A stretch of 64,000 nt of DNA from positions 1 to 64,000 of the forward strand of contig NZ_BPQX01000045.1 of NCBI RefSeq assembly GCF_022179525.1. The letters are read 5' to 3'. Below, in pieces: positions 46,717 to 55,130 of the stretch. Origin of the DNA: Methylobacterium persicinum (lineage in GTDB: Bacteria > Pseudomonadota > Alphaproteobacteria > Rhizobiales > Beijerinckiaceae). Position numbers and translations under genes: made by a program. The notes under the pieces are model-generated. The model had not been told where the DNA came from. It made no database searches and was given only the letters and a program-made list of their open reading frames with translations. Position 1 is the stretch's first letter. Every line of letters starts with the position of its first letter.

Positions 46717-49275
46717 TTAGAAGCGCGAGCCGCCCGAGAAGCGGAACGCCTGGGTCTGGTCGCGACCGATATGGCCGTACTTGCCGAGGATCGGCACGAA
46801 AACCTTCTCACCTTCATCCTTCGACAACGCGTAGGCGTAGTCGAACCGGATCGGGCCGAGCGGCGAGTTCCAGAGGATGGACGCACCGACCGAGGAGCGG
46901 ATCGTGGCCTTGTCGCGGACGTTCACACATTCCGGCTCGACGCCGATCGTGTAGGCGTTGAAGGCGCAGCGGCCGTTCGAGTAGCCGTTGATGAACTGGT
47001 CGCCGTTGACGTCGAAGGTCGTCTTGCCGTGGTAGCCGAAGAGCGTACCGGCATCGGCGAAGAGCGCGCCCTTCAGGCCCAGGTCACGCGGCACCCCGTA
47101 GAGCGGGAACTGCACTTCCAAGGTACCGCCGACATAGGTCGAGCCGCCGATGGCGTTGGAGCGGGCGTCGGCAATGCCGACGTCGCGCGGGCCGATGCCG
47201 TTCGGAGCGAAGCCGCGGACCAGCGACGGGCCGAGGAAGAACTGGTCGGTCACCCGCAGGGGCTGGCCGTCGAGGGATTCGACGTGACCGCCCTGGAAGC
47301 GGACGAAGCCGACGACGTCCTCGTACAGCTCCTTGTAGTAGCGGGCGTCGGCCGTGACGCGGAAGAACTTGGAGTCGCCGCCGAGGCCGGCCACGTCAGG
47401 CTTCAACTCCGCGTAGATGCCGTTATGGGGCGCGCCGACCACGTCGAGCGTCGAGTAGGCAAGGGTGAGGCCGGCCAGCGACGTCAGCGTGTTGCCCTGC
47501 GAGCCCTTGATGGCGATCGAAGCCTCACCGTCATAGGCACAGGCCGGGTAAGCCGCCTGGCCGCTGACGTCACGCCCATTCAAGACCGTGCCGGTGGGGT
47601 AGGTCGCCGTGTAGCCCGGGATCGGGAAGGAGCAATCGTCGTACGGCTTCTTGAGGGTGTTCGGGACCTTCAACTCGGTGTTGTACAGCGAGTAGCGGAG
47701 GGTAACGCCGAACTCTTCGGTGACCGGCAGACCGAGGCGGAGCTGGCCGCCATAGACCGTCGTCTCGTAGCGCGAGTACCGGGTCAGGTCCGAGTACTTG
47801 TAGAAGGCGTCGAAGCCGGCCGCGAGGCGGTAGCCGAGGAAGTAAGGCTCCGTGAACGAGAAGTCGACGCCACGCGAGTACTGGCCGCCGGTGCCGGCGA
47901 GGCGCACGTACTGACCGCGGCCGAGGAAGTTCGATTCCGAGACCGAGACTTCGCCGATGATGCCGTCCTGGGTGGAGTAGCCGCCGGCCACCGAGAACGA
48001 ACCCGTGGGCTGATCCTCGACATCGATGTTCACGACGACACGGTCAGGCGACGAGCCGGGCTCGTTGGAGAAGCGGACCTTCTTGAAGAAGCCGAGGCCG
48101 TTCAGGCGGCGCTCCGCCCGGTCCGTGAGAACGCGGTTGTAGGCGTCGCCCTCGGCGAAATCGAGTTCGCGGCGAATGACGTAGTCGCGGGTGCGGGTGT
48201 TGCCGCGGATGTTGATCCGCTCGACGTACACGTGCGGACCGTCTTCCACCACGAAGCCGAGGGCGACCTTCTGGGTCGCCGGGTCGCGCTGGCCGGTCGG
48301 GCGGACCTGGGCGAAGGGATAACCCGCCCGGTTCACATCGCGGGTGAGGGTGGTCAGGGTCTTCTCGACGTCGTCGGCATTGTAGGTCTCGCCCACGCCG
48401 GTGGCGATGTCGGTGCGCAGGGCCTCGGTGTCGAGGCCCGGGAGGCGGGAATCCACCGCCACGGCACCGACCGAGTACTGCTGGCCCTCGTTGAGGGTGA
48501 TCGTGATGATGTAGCCGGACTGCTCGCCTTCCACGTAGCGCGCATCGGCGTTCACCACCTGGAAGTCGGCATAGCCGTTCTTCAGGTAGTAACGGCGCAC
48601 CTGCTCCAGATCGTTGGTGATGCGGTCCGGATCGTAGACGTCCGAGGTCTTGATGAACGACAGGAAGTTCATCTCCGACGAGCTCATCAGCCCGCGCAGC
48701 GTCCGCTCGGAATAGGCCTGGTTGCCGACGAAGTTGATGGCGATGATGCCGGTCTTATCGCCTTCGTCGATCTCGTAGATCACGTCGACCCGGCCGTTGG
48801 GCAGGTTCACCGTGCGGTAGGTGACCTTGGCGGTGCCGCGGCCGAAGCGCTTGTAGACATCACGGATGCGGGCGAGGTCGGCGTTGATGGTCGCCTCGCT
48901 GTAGGGGCCGCGGGCCTTCGACTCGACGACGCTCTCGAGCGTCCCCTTCTCGACCTTCTTGTTCCCTTCGAACACCACCCGGTTGATCAGGTTGTTCTCG
49001 CGGACCGTCACGACCGTGCGGCCGCCGGATTGCGTCACCTTCACGTCCGAGAACATTCCGCTGGCGAGGAGATTGCGCCGTGCCTCCTCGGCGGAGCCGG
49101 AGGCGGTACCGGTGACGTAGGAACGGATCGTGTCGGCGTCGACGCGCTGGTTGCCCTGCACGACAATCTGCTGTGCCTGGGCGGCGCCGCCCAGGACCAT
49201 GCCCGCCCCAGCGGAAATCAGGACGATGGTCTTCCGCATCGACTTGCGCCGATGCTTGCCCGTCAACGACATCAT
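46717..49275 (-). CDS. bamA: Outer membrane protein assembly factor BamA
   Basis: About 852 residues: signal peptide (MRKTIVLISAGAGMVLGGAAQA), five POTRA domains over roughly residues 45-450 (starting QQIVVQGNQRVDADTIRSYV), then a 16-strand Omp85 barrel ending with aromatic Phe (RFSGGSRF). It inserts beta-barrel proteins into the outer membrane. ATG 49275 gives a short extra stretch before the signal peptide; ATG 49239 (MRKTIVL) is equally plausible. The long open frame to 49461 is unlikely to be translated. It follows rseP and precedes lpxD, the conserved alphaproteobacterial order. Confidence 0.96.
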   Translation of the reverse strand: MMSLTGKHRRKSMRKTIVLISAGAGMVLGGAAQAQQIVVQGNQRVDADTIRSYVTGTASGSAEEARRNLLASGMFSDVKVTQSGGRTVVTVRENNLINRVVFEGNKKVEKGTLESVVESKARGPYSEATINADLARIRDVYKRFGRGTAKVTYRTVNLPNGRVDVIYEIDEGDKTGIIAINFVGNQAYSERTLRGLMSSSEMNFLSFIKTSDVYDPDRITNDLEQVRRYYLKNGYADFQVVNADARYVEGEQSGYIITITLNEGQQYSVGAVAVDSRLPGLDTEALRTDIATGVGETYNADDVEKTLTTLTRDVNRAGYPFAQVRPTGQRDPATQKVALGFVVEDGPHVYVERINIRGNTRTRDYVIRRELDFAEGDAYNRVLTDRAERRLNGLGFFKKVRFSNEPGSSPDRVVVNIDVEDQPTGSFSVAGGYSTQDGIIGEVSVSESNFLGRGQYVRLAGTGGQYSRGVDFSFTEPYFLGYRLAAGFDAFYKYSDLTRYSRYETTVYGGQLRLGLPVTEEFGVTLRYSLYNTELKVPNTLKKPYDDCSFPIPGYTATYPTGTVLNGRDVSGQAAYPACAYDGEASIAIKGSQGNTLTSLAGLTLAYSTLDVVGAPHNGIYAELKPDVAGLGGDSKFFRVTADARYYKELYEDVVGFVRFQGGHVESLDGQPLRVTDQFFLGPSLVRGFAPNGIGPRDVGIADARSNAIGGSTYVGGTLEVQFPLYGVPRDLGLKGALFADAGTLFGYHGKTTFDVNGDQFINGYSNGRCAFNAYTIGVEPECVNVRDKATIRSSVGASILWNSPLGPIRFDYAYALSKDEGEKVFVPILGKYGHIGRDQTQAFRFSGGSRF

Positions 49276-49697
49276 GCAATCGCCCGTTTCTGATCTGGTC
49301 GCAGGCCTTGCCTGCGCGGGCGACCGTTGGTCGATCGTCCCATTCCCGTGGTCCAAGCGTGGCTTCGGTCCAAGCGAAGCTATTAAAGGGAATTCCCTCT
49401 CAAGCAAACGCACCCTACGCCTCGACCAGGGGATTTTGAGGGGTCGTGGCCTTCGCGCCACTTAACGTGCAGCCCTCCCTGTGGAGAAACAGGCAAACAT
49501 GCTGAACGGAGGGTAAACCCTTCGCGGGGTGAGGCTTTCGGCCTCCGCTCCCGACTGGCTTCACGGTCCGTCAACCATGTCCGGGGCGCCGATCGCGGCA
49601 CCCCGGGGACGGATTTGTGGCGGCTCCGGGGCAGCCGCTCAGCCAAGCACACCTTTAAATTTCGAATCCATCAACTGTCGAACTGTGCGGAACCCGT
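49276..49697. other. Intergenic region upstream of bamA
   Basis: About 420 bases between the rseP stop and the bamA start. It contains a perfect 12-bp palindrome AGGGAATTCCCT (49387-49398) about 110 bases before bamA and an AT-rich TTTAAATTTCGAA tract around 49,655. bamA probably has its own promoter here. I see no gene. Confidence 0.55.
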
Positions 49698-50852
49698 TCA
49701 GGTGTTCCGCAGCGACGCGCCCAGGTTGAGGATGTCGTTCCACGCGGCGAACAACATCAGCATCAGCACGAGGGCCAGACCGATGCGGAAGCCGACTTCC
49801 TGCGCCCGCTCGCTGAGCGGCCGTCCCCGGACGACTTCGAACGCGTAGAACAGGAGATGCCCGCCATCCAGCAGGGGCACCGGGAACAGGTTGAGAAGGC
49901 CGATCGAGACCGAGAGCAGGGCGATGAGGCCGACGAGGCCCCCGACGCCGCCGGTCTTGGCAACCTCGCCCGACACCCGGGCGATGCCGATGGGGCCCGA
50001 AAGCTGGTCGGCCGATTCCCGCCCGGTGATCAGCTTCCCGAGATAGGAGAATGTCCTCTCCACCACGAAATAGGTTTCGTGGACGCCGAGCTTGAGGGAG
50101 TCGGCCAGATCGTAGTGGACGAGCTTCGCCTCGCTCCCGTTGGGGGACCGGATCCCGAGCCGGCCGATGCGGTGCCGTCCGAAGGGCGTGCGCTCCTCGA
50201 TGGTCGCCGGGGTGGCGTTGATGGTGACGTTGCGCTCATCGCGCTCGACGGTGAATGCCAGAGAAGTGCCGGCGGCGCCGGTCACGGTCCGGTACATGGC
50301 GTTGAAGTCGCCGATGGGCTCCCCGTCGATGGCCGTAATCAGGTCGCCTGGCTTGAACCCCGCCTGCGCGGCCACGCTGTTCGGCTCCACGGAGGAGACC
50401 CTGGCAGGCAGTTCGTAGCGTCCGCCGAGCCAGATCGCCCCCGCGAAGAGGACGATGGCCAGGATGAAGTTCGCCACCGGGCCGGCGGCGACGATGGCCG
50501 CACGCTTTGCCACCGGCTGGGTCGGGAAGCTGATCGCCCGCTCCTCCGGGGACATCTGGGCGATGACCTCACGGTTGGGCACGCTCGCGCCGTTGGCATC
50601 GCCGTGGAACTTCACATAGCCGCCGAGGGGAATGGCGCAGAGCTTCCAGCGAGTGCCGCGTCGGTCGTTGAAGCCGAACAGTTCCGGGCCGAAGCCGAGG
50701 GAGAAGGCGTGGACGCCCACACCGCAGAGGCGGCCGACGAGGAAGTGCCCCATCTCGTGTACGAACACGACCACGGTGAGCACGAACAGGAACGGGATCA
50801 CCGCGCCGAAAAAGCTTCCGGCGGTGCCGCTCATCGCGTTGAGAAAATCCAT
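49698..50852 (-). CDS. rseP: Site-2 intramembrane zinc protease RseP
   Basis: 384-residue M50 family protease in the inner membrane. The zinc-binding HEMGH lies in the first helix (VVFVHEMGHFLVGR), and the third ligand Asp in PVPLLDGGHLLFY. A PDZ domain lies between (PARVSSVEPNSVAAQAGFKPGDLI). It cleaves anti-sigma factors and leftover signal peptides in the envelope-stress pathway. The gene begins the rseP-bamA-lpx set, 125 bases downstream of the efflux pump gene. Confidence 0.95.
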   Translation of the reverse strand: MDFLNAMSGTAGSFFGAVIPFLFVLTVVVFVHEMGHFLVGRLCGVGVHAFSLGFGPELFGFNDRRGTRWKLCAIPLGGYVKFHGDANGASVPNREVIAQMSPEERAISFPTQPVAKRAAIVAAGPVANFILAIVLFAGAIWLGGRYELPARVSSVEPNSVAAQAGFKPGDLITAIDGEPIGDFNAMYRTVTGAAGTSLAFTVERDERNVTINATPATIEERTPFGRHRIGRLGIRSPNGSEAKLVHYDLADSLKLGVHETYFVVERTFSYLGKLITGRESADQLSGPIGIARVSGEVAKTGGVGGLVGLIALLSVSIGLLNLFPVPLLDGGHLLFYAFEVVRGRPLSERAQEVGFRIGLALVLMLMLFAAWNDILNLGASLRNT

Positions 50853-50977
50853 GCGTTCCGTCCCGGCCGTCGGAGCGGGCCGTTTTTTCCAATATCCCGC
50901 GCTGCTCCCTTAGCAGATCGGCCGGGTGGGAGGCCAATCAATCCTGCCTGCTCCGTAAATGGCGCGCGATACCGTTA

Positions 50978-52561
50978 TCAGTGCCCTCCACCGCCGCCCG
51001 CCCCGGCGCGGGGCTTGCGGATCAGGGGCACCGCGCAGGCCATGGCGAGGAACAGGACCGTCAGGGCAAGGAACACGTCCTCGAAGGCCATGACCAGCCC
51101 CTGGATGCGCACGGTGTTGGTCATCGCCTTCAGCGCCATGGCGGGGGCGGCGCTGCCGAAGTCCGAGAAGCTGCGCTGCATGGCATCGAGCCGCTCGAGC
51201 GCCGGGGCATGCGCCCAGGTGAAGCGCTCGTGGAGGCGGGTGAGGTGCAAGTCCCAGCGGTCGTTCAAGAGCGTGTTGATGAGCGCGAGGCCGACGGCGC
51301 CGCCGAGGTTCCGGGTGAGGTTGTAGAGCCCGGCCGCGTTCTTCATCCGCGCGGGGGGCAGGGTGCCCAGGGCGATGTTGTTGATGGGGATCATGCACAG
51401 CATCAGCGAGCAGCCGCGCAGGATCTGCGGCCAGAGCAGTTCCCAGAAGTCCCAATCCTTCGTCATGCCCGTGACGATCCACGTGCCGGCCGCGAAGCCT
51501 CCGAAGCCGAGCGCCATGAGGATCCGTGGATCGACCTTGCCCGAGAACCGCCCCGCGATCGGAGCGGTGGCGAACATGCACAGGCCCGAGACGAACATCG
51601 TCTCGCCGATCATCAGGGCGGAGTATCCCCGCACCCGGGCGAGGTAGACCGGATAGAGGTAGGTCAGGCCATAGAGGCCGATGCCCATGATGAAGCTCGC
51701 CATGCAGCCGCTGGCGAAGTTGCGGTCCGAAAACGCTCGCAGATCGACGATCGGCTGCGACGCCGTGAAGGCTCGCCAAAAGAACAGCAGGCCGCTCGCC
51801 ACGCATATCACTGCGCAGGCGAAGACCGCCTCGTCCTGCAACCAATCGTGGTTCGGCCCCTCTTCCAGGACGTACTCCATGCAGCCGAGGAAGCCGGCCA
51901 TGGCGGCGAGACCGAACCAGTCGAACTTGTCGAGGAGGGAGAGGTTCGGCTTGTCGAAGTCGACGAGGATCGCCGTCGACACCGTCACGAGGATGCCCGG
52001 CACGACGTTGACCAGGAACAGCCAGTGCCAGGACATGAGGTCGGTCAGGTAGCCGCCGACCGTGGGCCCGATGGTCGGTGCCAGCGTCGCCACGAGGCCA
52101 ATCATCGGCGAGACGATGGTGCGCTTCGAGGGCGGGAAGATCGTGAAGGCCGACGCGAAGACGGTGGGGATCATCCCGCCGCCGATGAAGCCCTGCAGCG
52201 CCCGCCACACGATCATCTCGGTGATCGTCGAGGACGAGGCGCACATCAGGCTCATCACCGTGAAGCCCCCCGCCGAGATGGCGAACATCCACCGGGTCGA
52301 CAGCACCCGGGAGAGGGTGCCCGACAGCGGGATCGAGATGACCTCGGCGATCAGATAGCTCGTCTGGACCCAGGGGATCTCGTCCCCGGAGGCCGACAGG
52401 CCGGCCTGGATCTCGTTGAGGGACGCGGAGACGATCTGGATGTCCAGGATCGCCATGAACATCCCGAACACCATGCAGAGGAATGCCACCATCCTCCGCT
52501 TGTCGATGGGCGGGTCGGCCGGCACGGGGATGGCGGCGGAAAGGGTGGCTGAGGCGGCCAT
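50978..52561 (-). CDS. DHA2-family multidrug efflux MFS transporter (EmrB type)
   Basis: 527 residues with about 14 membrane helices. LDIQIVSASLNEIQ is the motif D1 of drug:H+ antiporter family 2, and RALQGFIGGGMIPTVF follows in helix 4 to 5. Overall it matches EmrB proteins that work with an EmrA adaptor to expel hydrophobic drugs across both membranes. It lies 11 bases downstream of the adaptor gene, so they are one operon, controlled by the divergent TetR gene. An outer-membrane channel partner is not in this window. Confidence 0.93.
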   Translation of the reverse strand: MAASATLSAAIPVPADPPIDKRRMVAFLCMVFGMFMAILDIQIVSASLNEIQAGLSASGDEIPWVQTSYLIAEVISIPLSGTLSRVLSTRWMFAISAGGFTVMSLMCASSSTITEMIVWRALQGFIGGGMIPTVFASAFTIFPPSKRTIVSPMIGLVATLAPTIGPTVGGYLTDLMSWHWLFLVNVVPGILVTVSTAILVDFDKPNLSLLDKFDWFGLAAMAGFLGCMEYVLEEGPNHDWLQDEAVFACAVICVASGLLFFWRAFTASQPIVDLRAFSDRNFASGCMASFIMGIGLYGLTYLYPVYLARVRGYSALMIGETMFVSGLCMFATAPIAGRFSGKVDPRILMALGFGGFAAGTWIVTGMTKDWDFWELLWPQILRGCSLMLCMIPINNIALGTLPPARMKNAAGLYNLTRNLGGAVGLALINTLLNDRWDLHLTRLHERFTWAHAPALERLDAMQRSFSDFGSAAPAMALKAMTNTVRIQGLVMAFEDVFLALTVLFLAMACAVPLIRKPRAGAGGGGGH

Positions 52562-52572
52562 CGGTGGAGACT

Positions 52573-53787
52573 TCAGTCCGACTGCGCGACCTGGGCGTTC
52601 CGCCGCTCCTCGGCGGTGCGGGTGTCGACGCGCACGACGGCCGAGAGTCCGGGCCGCAGGAAGCCTTCCCGGGCGACGGCCAGCGGCACCTTCACCCGCA
52701 CGGGCAGCCTCTGGACGATCTTGGTGAAGTTGCCCGTGGCGTTGTCCGGCGGCAGCAGGCTGAAGACCGAGCCGGAGGCCGGGGAGAACGATTCCACGAC
52801 GCCTGCAATCGGGTGATCGGGGAAGGCATCGACGGTCACCGTCACCGTCTGGCCGGGCCGCATCCGCTCAACCTGCGTCTCCTTGAAGTTCGCGTCGATG
52901 CGCACGCTCTGGAGGGGGACCAGAGCTGCCACGCGGGTGCCCGGCGCGACGTAGGCGCCCGCTTCCACCGCCTTGTTGCCCACCACGCCGTCGAACGGTG
53001 CGCGGATCACCGTGAAATCGAGGTCGCGCTGAGCCCGGTCGACAGCCGTGCCGAGTTCGGCGGCGAGGTTCTGCGCCTCTTTCTGCTGGGCCTGCAGGAC
53101 GGCGACGTTGGCGCGGGCGGCCAGCAGGGCCGCCTCGGCGCCCTTCACCGCGGCCTCGGTCCGGTCGCGGTCGGCCTTCGTCTGATCGATGCGCGAGCGG
53201 GCGACGAAATCGGCCTGCATCTGCGTGGCGCGGCGGTAATCGGCATCGGCCCGCACCGCGTCGGCCTTGGACGCCTCGATCTGCGCCTGCGCCTGGACGA
53301 CCTGGGCCTGCGCCGCCTCGGCCTGCTGCCCGATGCGCGCGATGGTGCTCGTCTGCGTCGCGAGCTTGTCCCGCGCCGCCTGAAGGGCGAGGCGATAATC
53401 GCCATCGTCGAGCTTGGCGATCACGTCACCCTTGGCGACGGACTGGCCGTTCACCACCGGTACCGCCTCCAGGTAGCCCGAGACCTTCGCGGCCAGGATC
53501 GAGATGTCGGCCTGGACGTAGGCGTCGTCCGTCGAGACGAAGAACCGTCCGACCGTCCACCATTGCCAGCCCTCGTAGGCGCCGCCACCGAGGGCCGCGG
53601 AGAGGATCCCGAGCATGAGAAGACGGCGCAGGGGGCGCTTGCGCCGGATCTCCGGTTCGGCCGAAACGATAGCCGTTGTCGTGATGGTCGTCACGGGACG
53701 GGTTTCCGCTGGCGACGGGGTCACGCGGGTGTGGCTCTCGTCTTCGGCGACCGCTTCCGGCCGGCCGGTATCCTCGCGGAGGGACAT
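52573..53787 (-). CDS. HlyD/EmrA-family membrane fusion protein
   Basis: 404-residue periplasmic adaptor. A single N-terminal membrane segment (LLMLGILSAALGGGAYEGW) follows a cytoplasmic tail, then VSTDDAYVQADISILAAKVSGYL, a long alpha-helical hairpin rich in Ala/Gln/Arg (about residues 150-260), and a lipoyl and beta-barrel domain (TVIRAPFDGVVGNKAVEAG). It bridges the MFS pump to an outer-membrane channel. ATG 53787 has GGAG 9 bases upstream. A palindromic operator lies 15-35 bases before the start. Confidence 0.93.
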   Translation of the reverse strand: MSLREDTGRPEAVAEDESHTRVTPSPAETRPVTTITTTAIVSAEPEIRRKRPLRRLLMLGILSAALGGGAYEGWQWWTVGRFFVSTDDAYVQADISILAAKVSGYLEAVPVVNGQSVAKGDVIAKLDDGDYRLALQAARDKLATQTSTIARIGQQAEAAQAQVVQAQAQIEASKADAVRADADYRRATQMQADFVARSRIDQTKADRDRTEAAVKGAEAALLAARANVAVLQAQQKEAQNLAAELGTAVDRAQRDLDFTVIRAPFDGVVGNKAVEAGAYVAPGTRVAALVPLQSVRIDANFKETQVERMRPGQTVTVTVDAFPDHPIAGVVESFSPASGSVFSLLPPDNATGNFTKIVQRLPVRVKVPLAVAREGFLRPGLSAVVRVDTRTAEERRNAQVAQSD

Positions 53788-53802
53788 CCACTTCACTCCG
53801 TT

Positions 53803-53823
53803 TTGACCGAACCGTTCGGTCAA
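53803..53823. promoter_or_regulatory. TetR operator, pump-proximal copy
   Basis: 21-bp palindrome with half-site TTGACCGAAC, centre C and mirror half. It is identical to the copy at 53871-53891. It lies 16 bases before the adaptor ATG, where bound repressor would block the pump promoter or its leader. Confidence 0.85.
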
Positions 53824-53870
53824 TGACCGGGACGGCCGTTGACGGCGTCCTCGAGTTCCCACAGTGTAGG

Positions 53871-53891
53871 TTGACCGAACCGTTCGGTCAA
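53871..53891. promoter_or_regulatory. TetR operator, regulator-proximal copy
   Basis: Identical 21-bp palindrome (half-site TTGACCGAAC), centre to centre 68 bp from the first copy. It ends 17 bases before the tetR GTG, so the regulator should repress its own gene as well as the pump. Confidence 0.85.
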
Positions 53892-53908
53892 CGGGTGGGA
53901 GGATCAGG

Positions 53909-54538
53909 GTGGCGGGCGCGGCAAGCCAGGAGCGCGACGGCGCCGAGACGGAGAAACGGCGGCAGATTCTTGAGGGTGCCCGTCAGGTCTTCACCGCGGC
54001 TGGCTTCGATGGGGCGAGCATGGGCGAGATCGCCCGGGCTGCCGGCGTGTCGAAGGGGACGCTCTACGTCTATTTCGACAGCAAGGATGCCTTGTTCGAG
54101 GCGCTGACGATCGCGAAGAAACGGCAATTGGCCGAAGCGCTGATCGCCCTCGACCCTACGTCACCGGATGTGCGGGGCGTCCTCACCAAGCTCGGCCACA
54201 TCTATCTCAAGGAGATGAGCCGGGGCGAGCACGTGAGCCTCGTGCGCATGGTGATCGGCGCCTGCGAGAAGTTTCCCCATCTCGGCCGCGCCTTCTACGA
54301 GGCGGGCCCTGCACTGGGGGTGGAGCGGTTGTCGGCTTACCTCGGGGAGCAGGTCGAAGCCGGGCGGCTCGTCTGTGACGACACCGACCTCGCGGCGAAG
54401 CATTTCCTGCATCTCTGCCAAGCAGGGTTGCTTACGCGACTGTTGCTGAATGCCGGGGGCGTGACGGACGAAGCGGACCTGCGCCACCGGGTCGATGAGG
54501 CGGTGCGGGTCTTCATGGCCGGGTACGGGCCGCGATAG
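53909..54538 (+). CDS. TetR/AcrR-family transcriptional repressor of the efflux operon
   Basis: 209 residues. The N-terminal helix-turn-helix includes RRQILEGARQVFTAAGFDGASM and VSKGTLYVYFDSKDALFEAL, followed by a TetR_C ligand-binding domain. GTG 53909 is preceded by GGGAGG with 7-base spacing. It is divergent from the EmrA/EmrB-type pair with two identical operators between, the classic layout of a ligand-relieved repressor. The inducer is unknown. Confidence 0.93.
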   Translation: MAGAASQERDGAETEKRRQILEGARQVFTAAGFDGASMGEIARAAGVSKGTLYVYFDSKDALFEALTIAKKRQLAEALIALDPTSPDVRGVLTKLGHIYLKEMSRGEHVSLVRMVIGACEKFPHLGRAFYEAGPALGVERLSAYLGEQVEAGRLVCDDTDLAAKHFLHLCQAGLLTRLLLNAGGVTDEADLRHRVDEAVRVFMAGYGPR

Positions 54539-54551
54539 GTCCGCCAGAGCG

Positions 54552-54580
54552 GCTACGCCCTCCGCGGGGGAGGGCGTAGC
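54552..54580. terminator. Bidirectional hairpin between tetR and trxA
   Basis: A perfect 12-bp stem (GCTACGCCCTCC at 54552-54563 with 54569-54580) and a 5-base loop, in the 54-base gap between two convergent genes. The symmetry lets it act on both strands, although no T-run is present. Confidence 0.75.
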
Positions 54581-54592
54581 GGAAGAAGCTTC

Positions 54593-54922
54593 TCAGGCCG
54601 AGGCGGTCTGGGCGCCGATCCAGCGGGCGAGGTCGCCCTTCGGCGCCGCGCCGACCTTCTGATCGACGCGCTCGCCGTTCTTGAACAGGAGCAGCGTCGG
54701 GATCGAGCGGATGCCGTACTGCGAGGCGATGCCCGGGTTCTCGTCCACGTTCACCTTTGCGATCTTCACCTTGCCCTGGAGATCGGTGGCGATCTCCTCG
54801 AGCGCCGGGCCGATCTGCCGGCAGGGGCCGCACCATTCGGCCCAGAAATCCACGACAACCGGCTCGGCGGACTTGAGGACGTCCTGCTCGAAGCTCGCGT
54901 CGGTAACTTTCACCGTCGCCAT
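54593..54922 (-). CDS. trxA: Thioredoxin
   Basis: 109-residue cytoplasmic disulphide reductant. The active site WCGPC is in [12 protein letters not shown], and the cis-proline in [11 protein letters not shown] 54922 (MATVKVTD) has AAAGG 8 bases upstream; the longer frame is not supported. It lies about 210 bases downstream of addA on the same strand, a pairing common in alphaproteobacteria. Confidence 0.97.
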   Translation of the reverse strand: MATVKVTDASFEQDVLKSAEPVVVDFWAEWCGPCRQIGPALEEIATDLQGKVKIAKVNVDENPGIASQYGIRSIPTLLLFKNGERVDQKVGAAPKGDLARWIGAQTASA

Positions 54923-55130
54923 CGCATCACCTTTCGGAAGTCGCCGCCGGGAAGGAACGCCGGGCGGCCGCGGACGGGCTCCGGCCCGCTCGGTCACGCG
55001 AGAATTGGAGACGGGCACCCCAACGGTCAAGGAGAGTCGCACGCGATGCATGACGGCACGGTCGTCGTGGCATGGACAAGCGTCGGTCTCCGCCCGCCGC
55101 GCGGGTCTCGTCTGACCCATCCCCACACCG

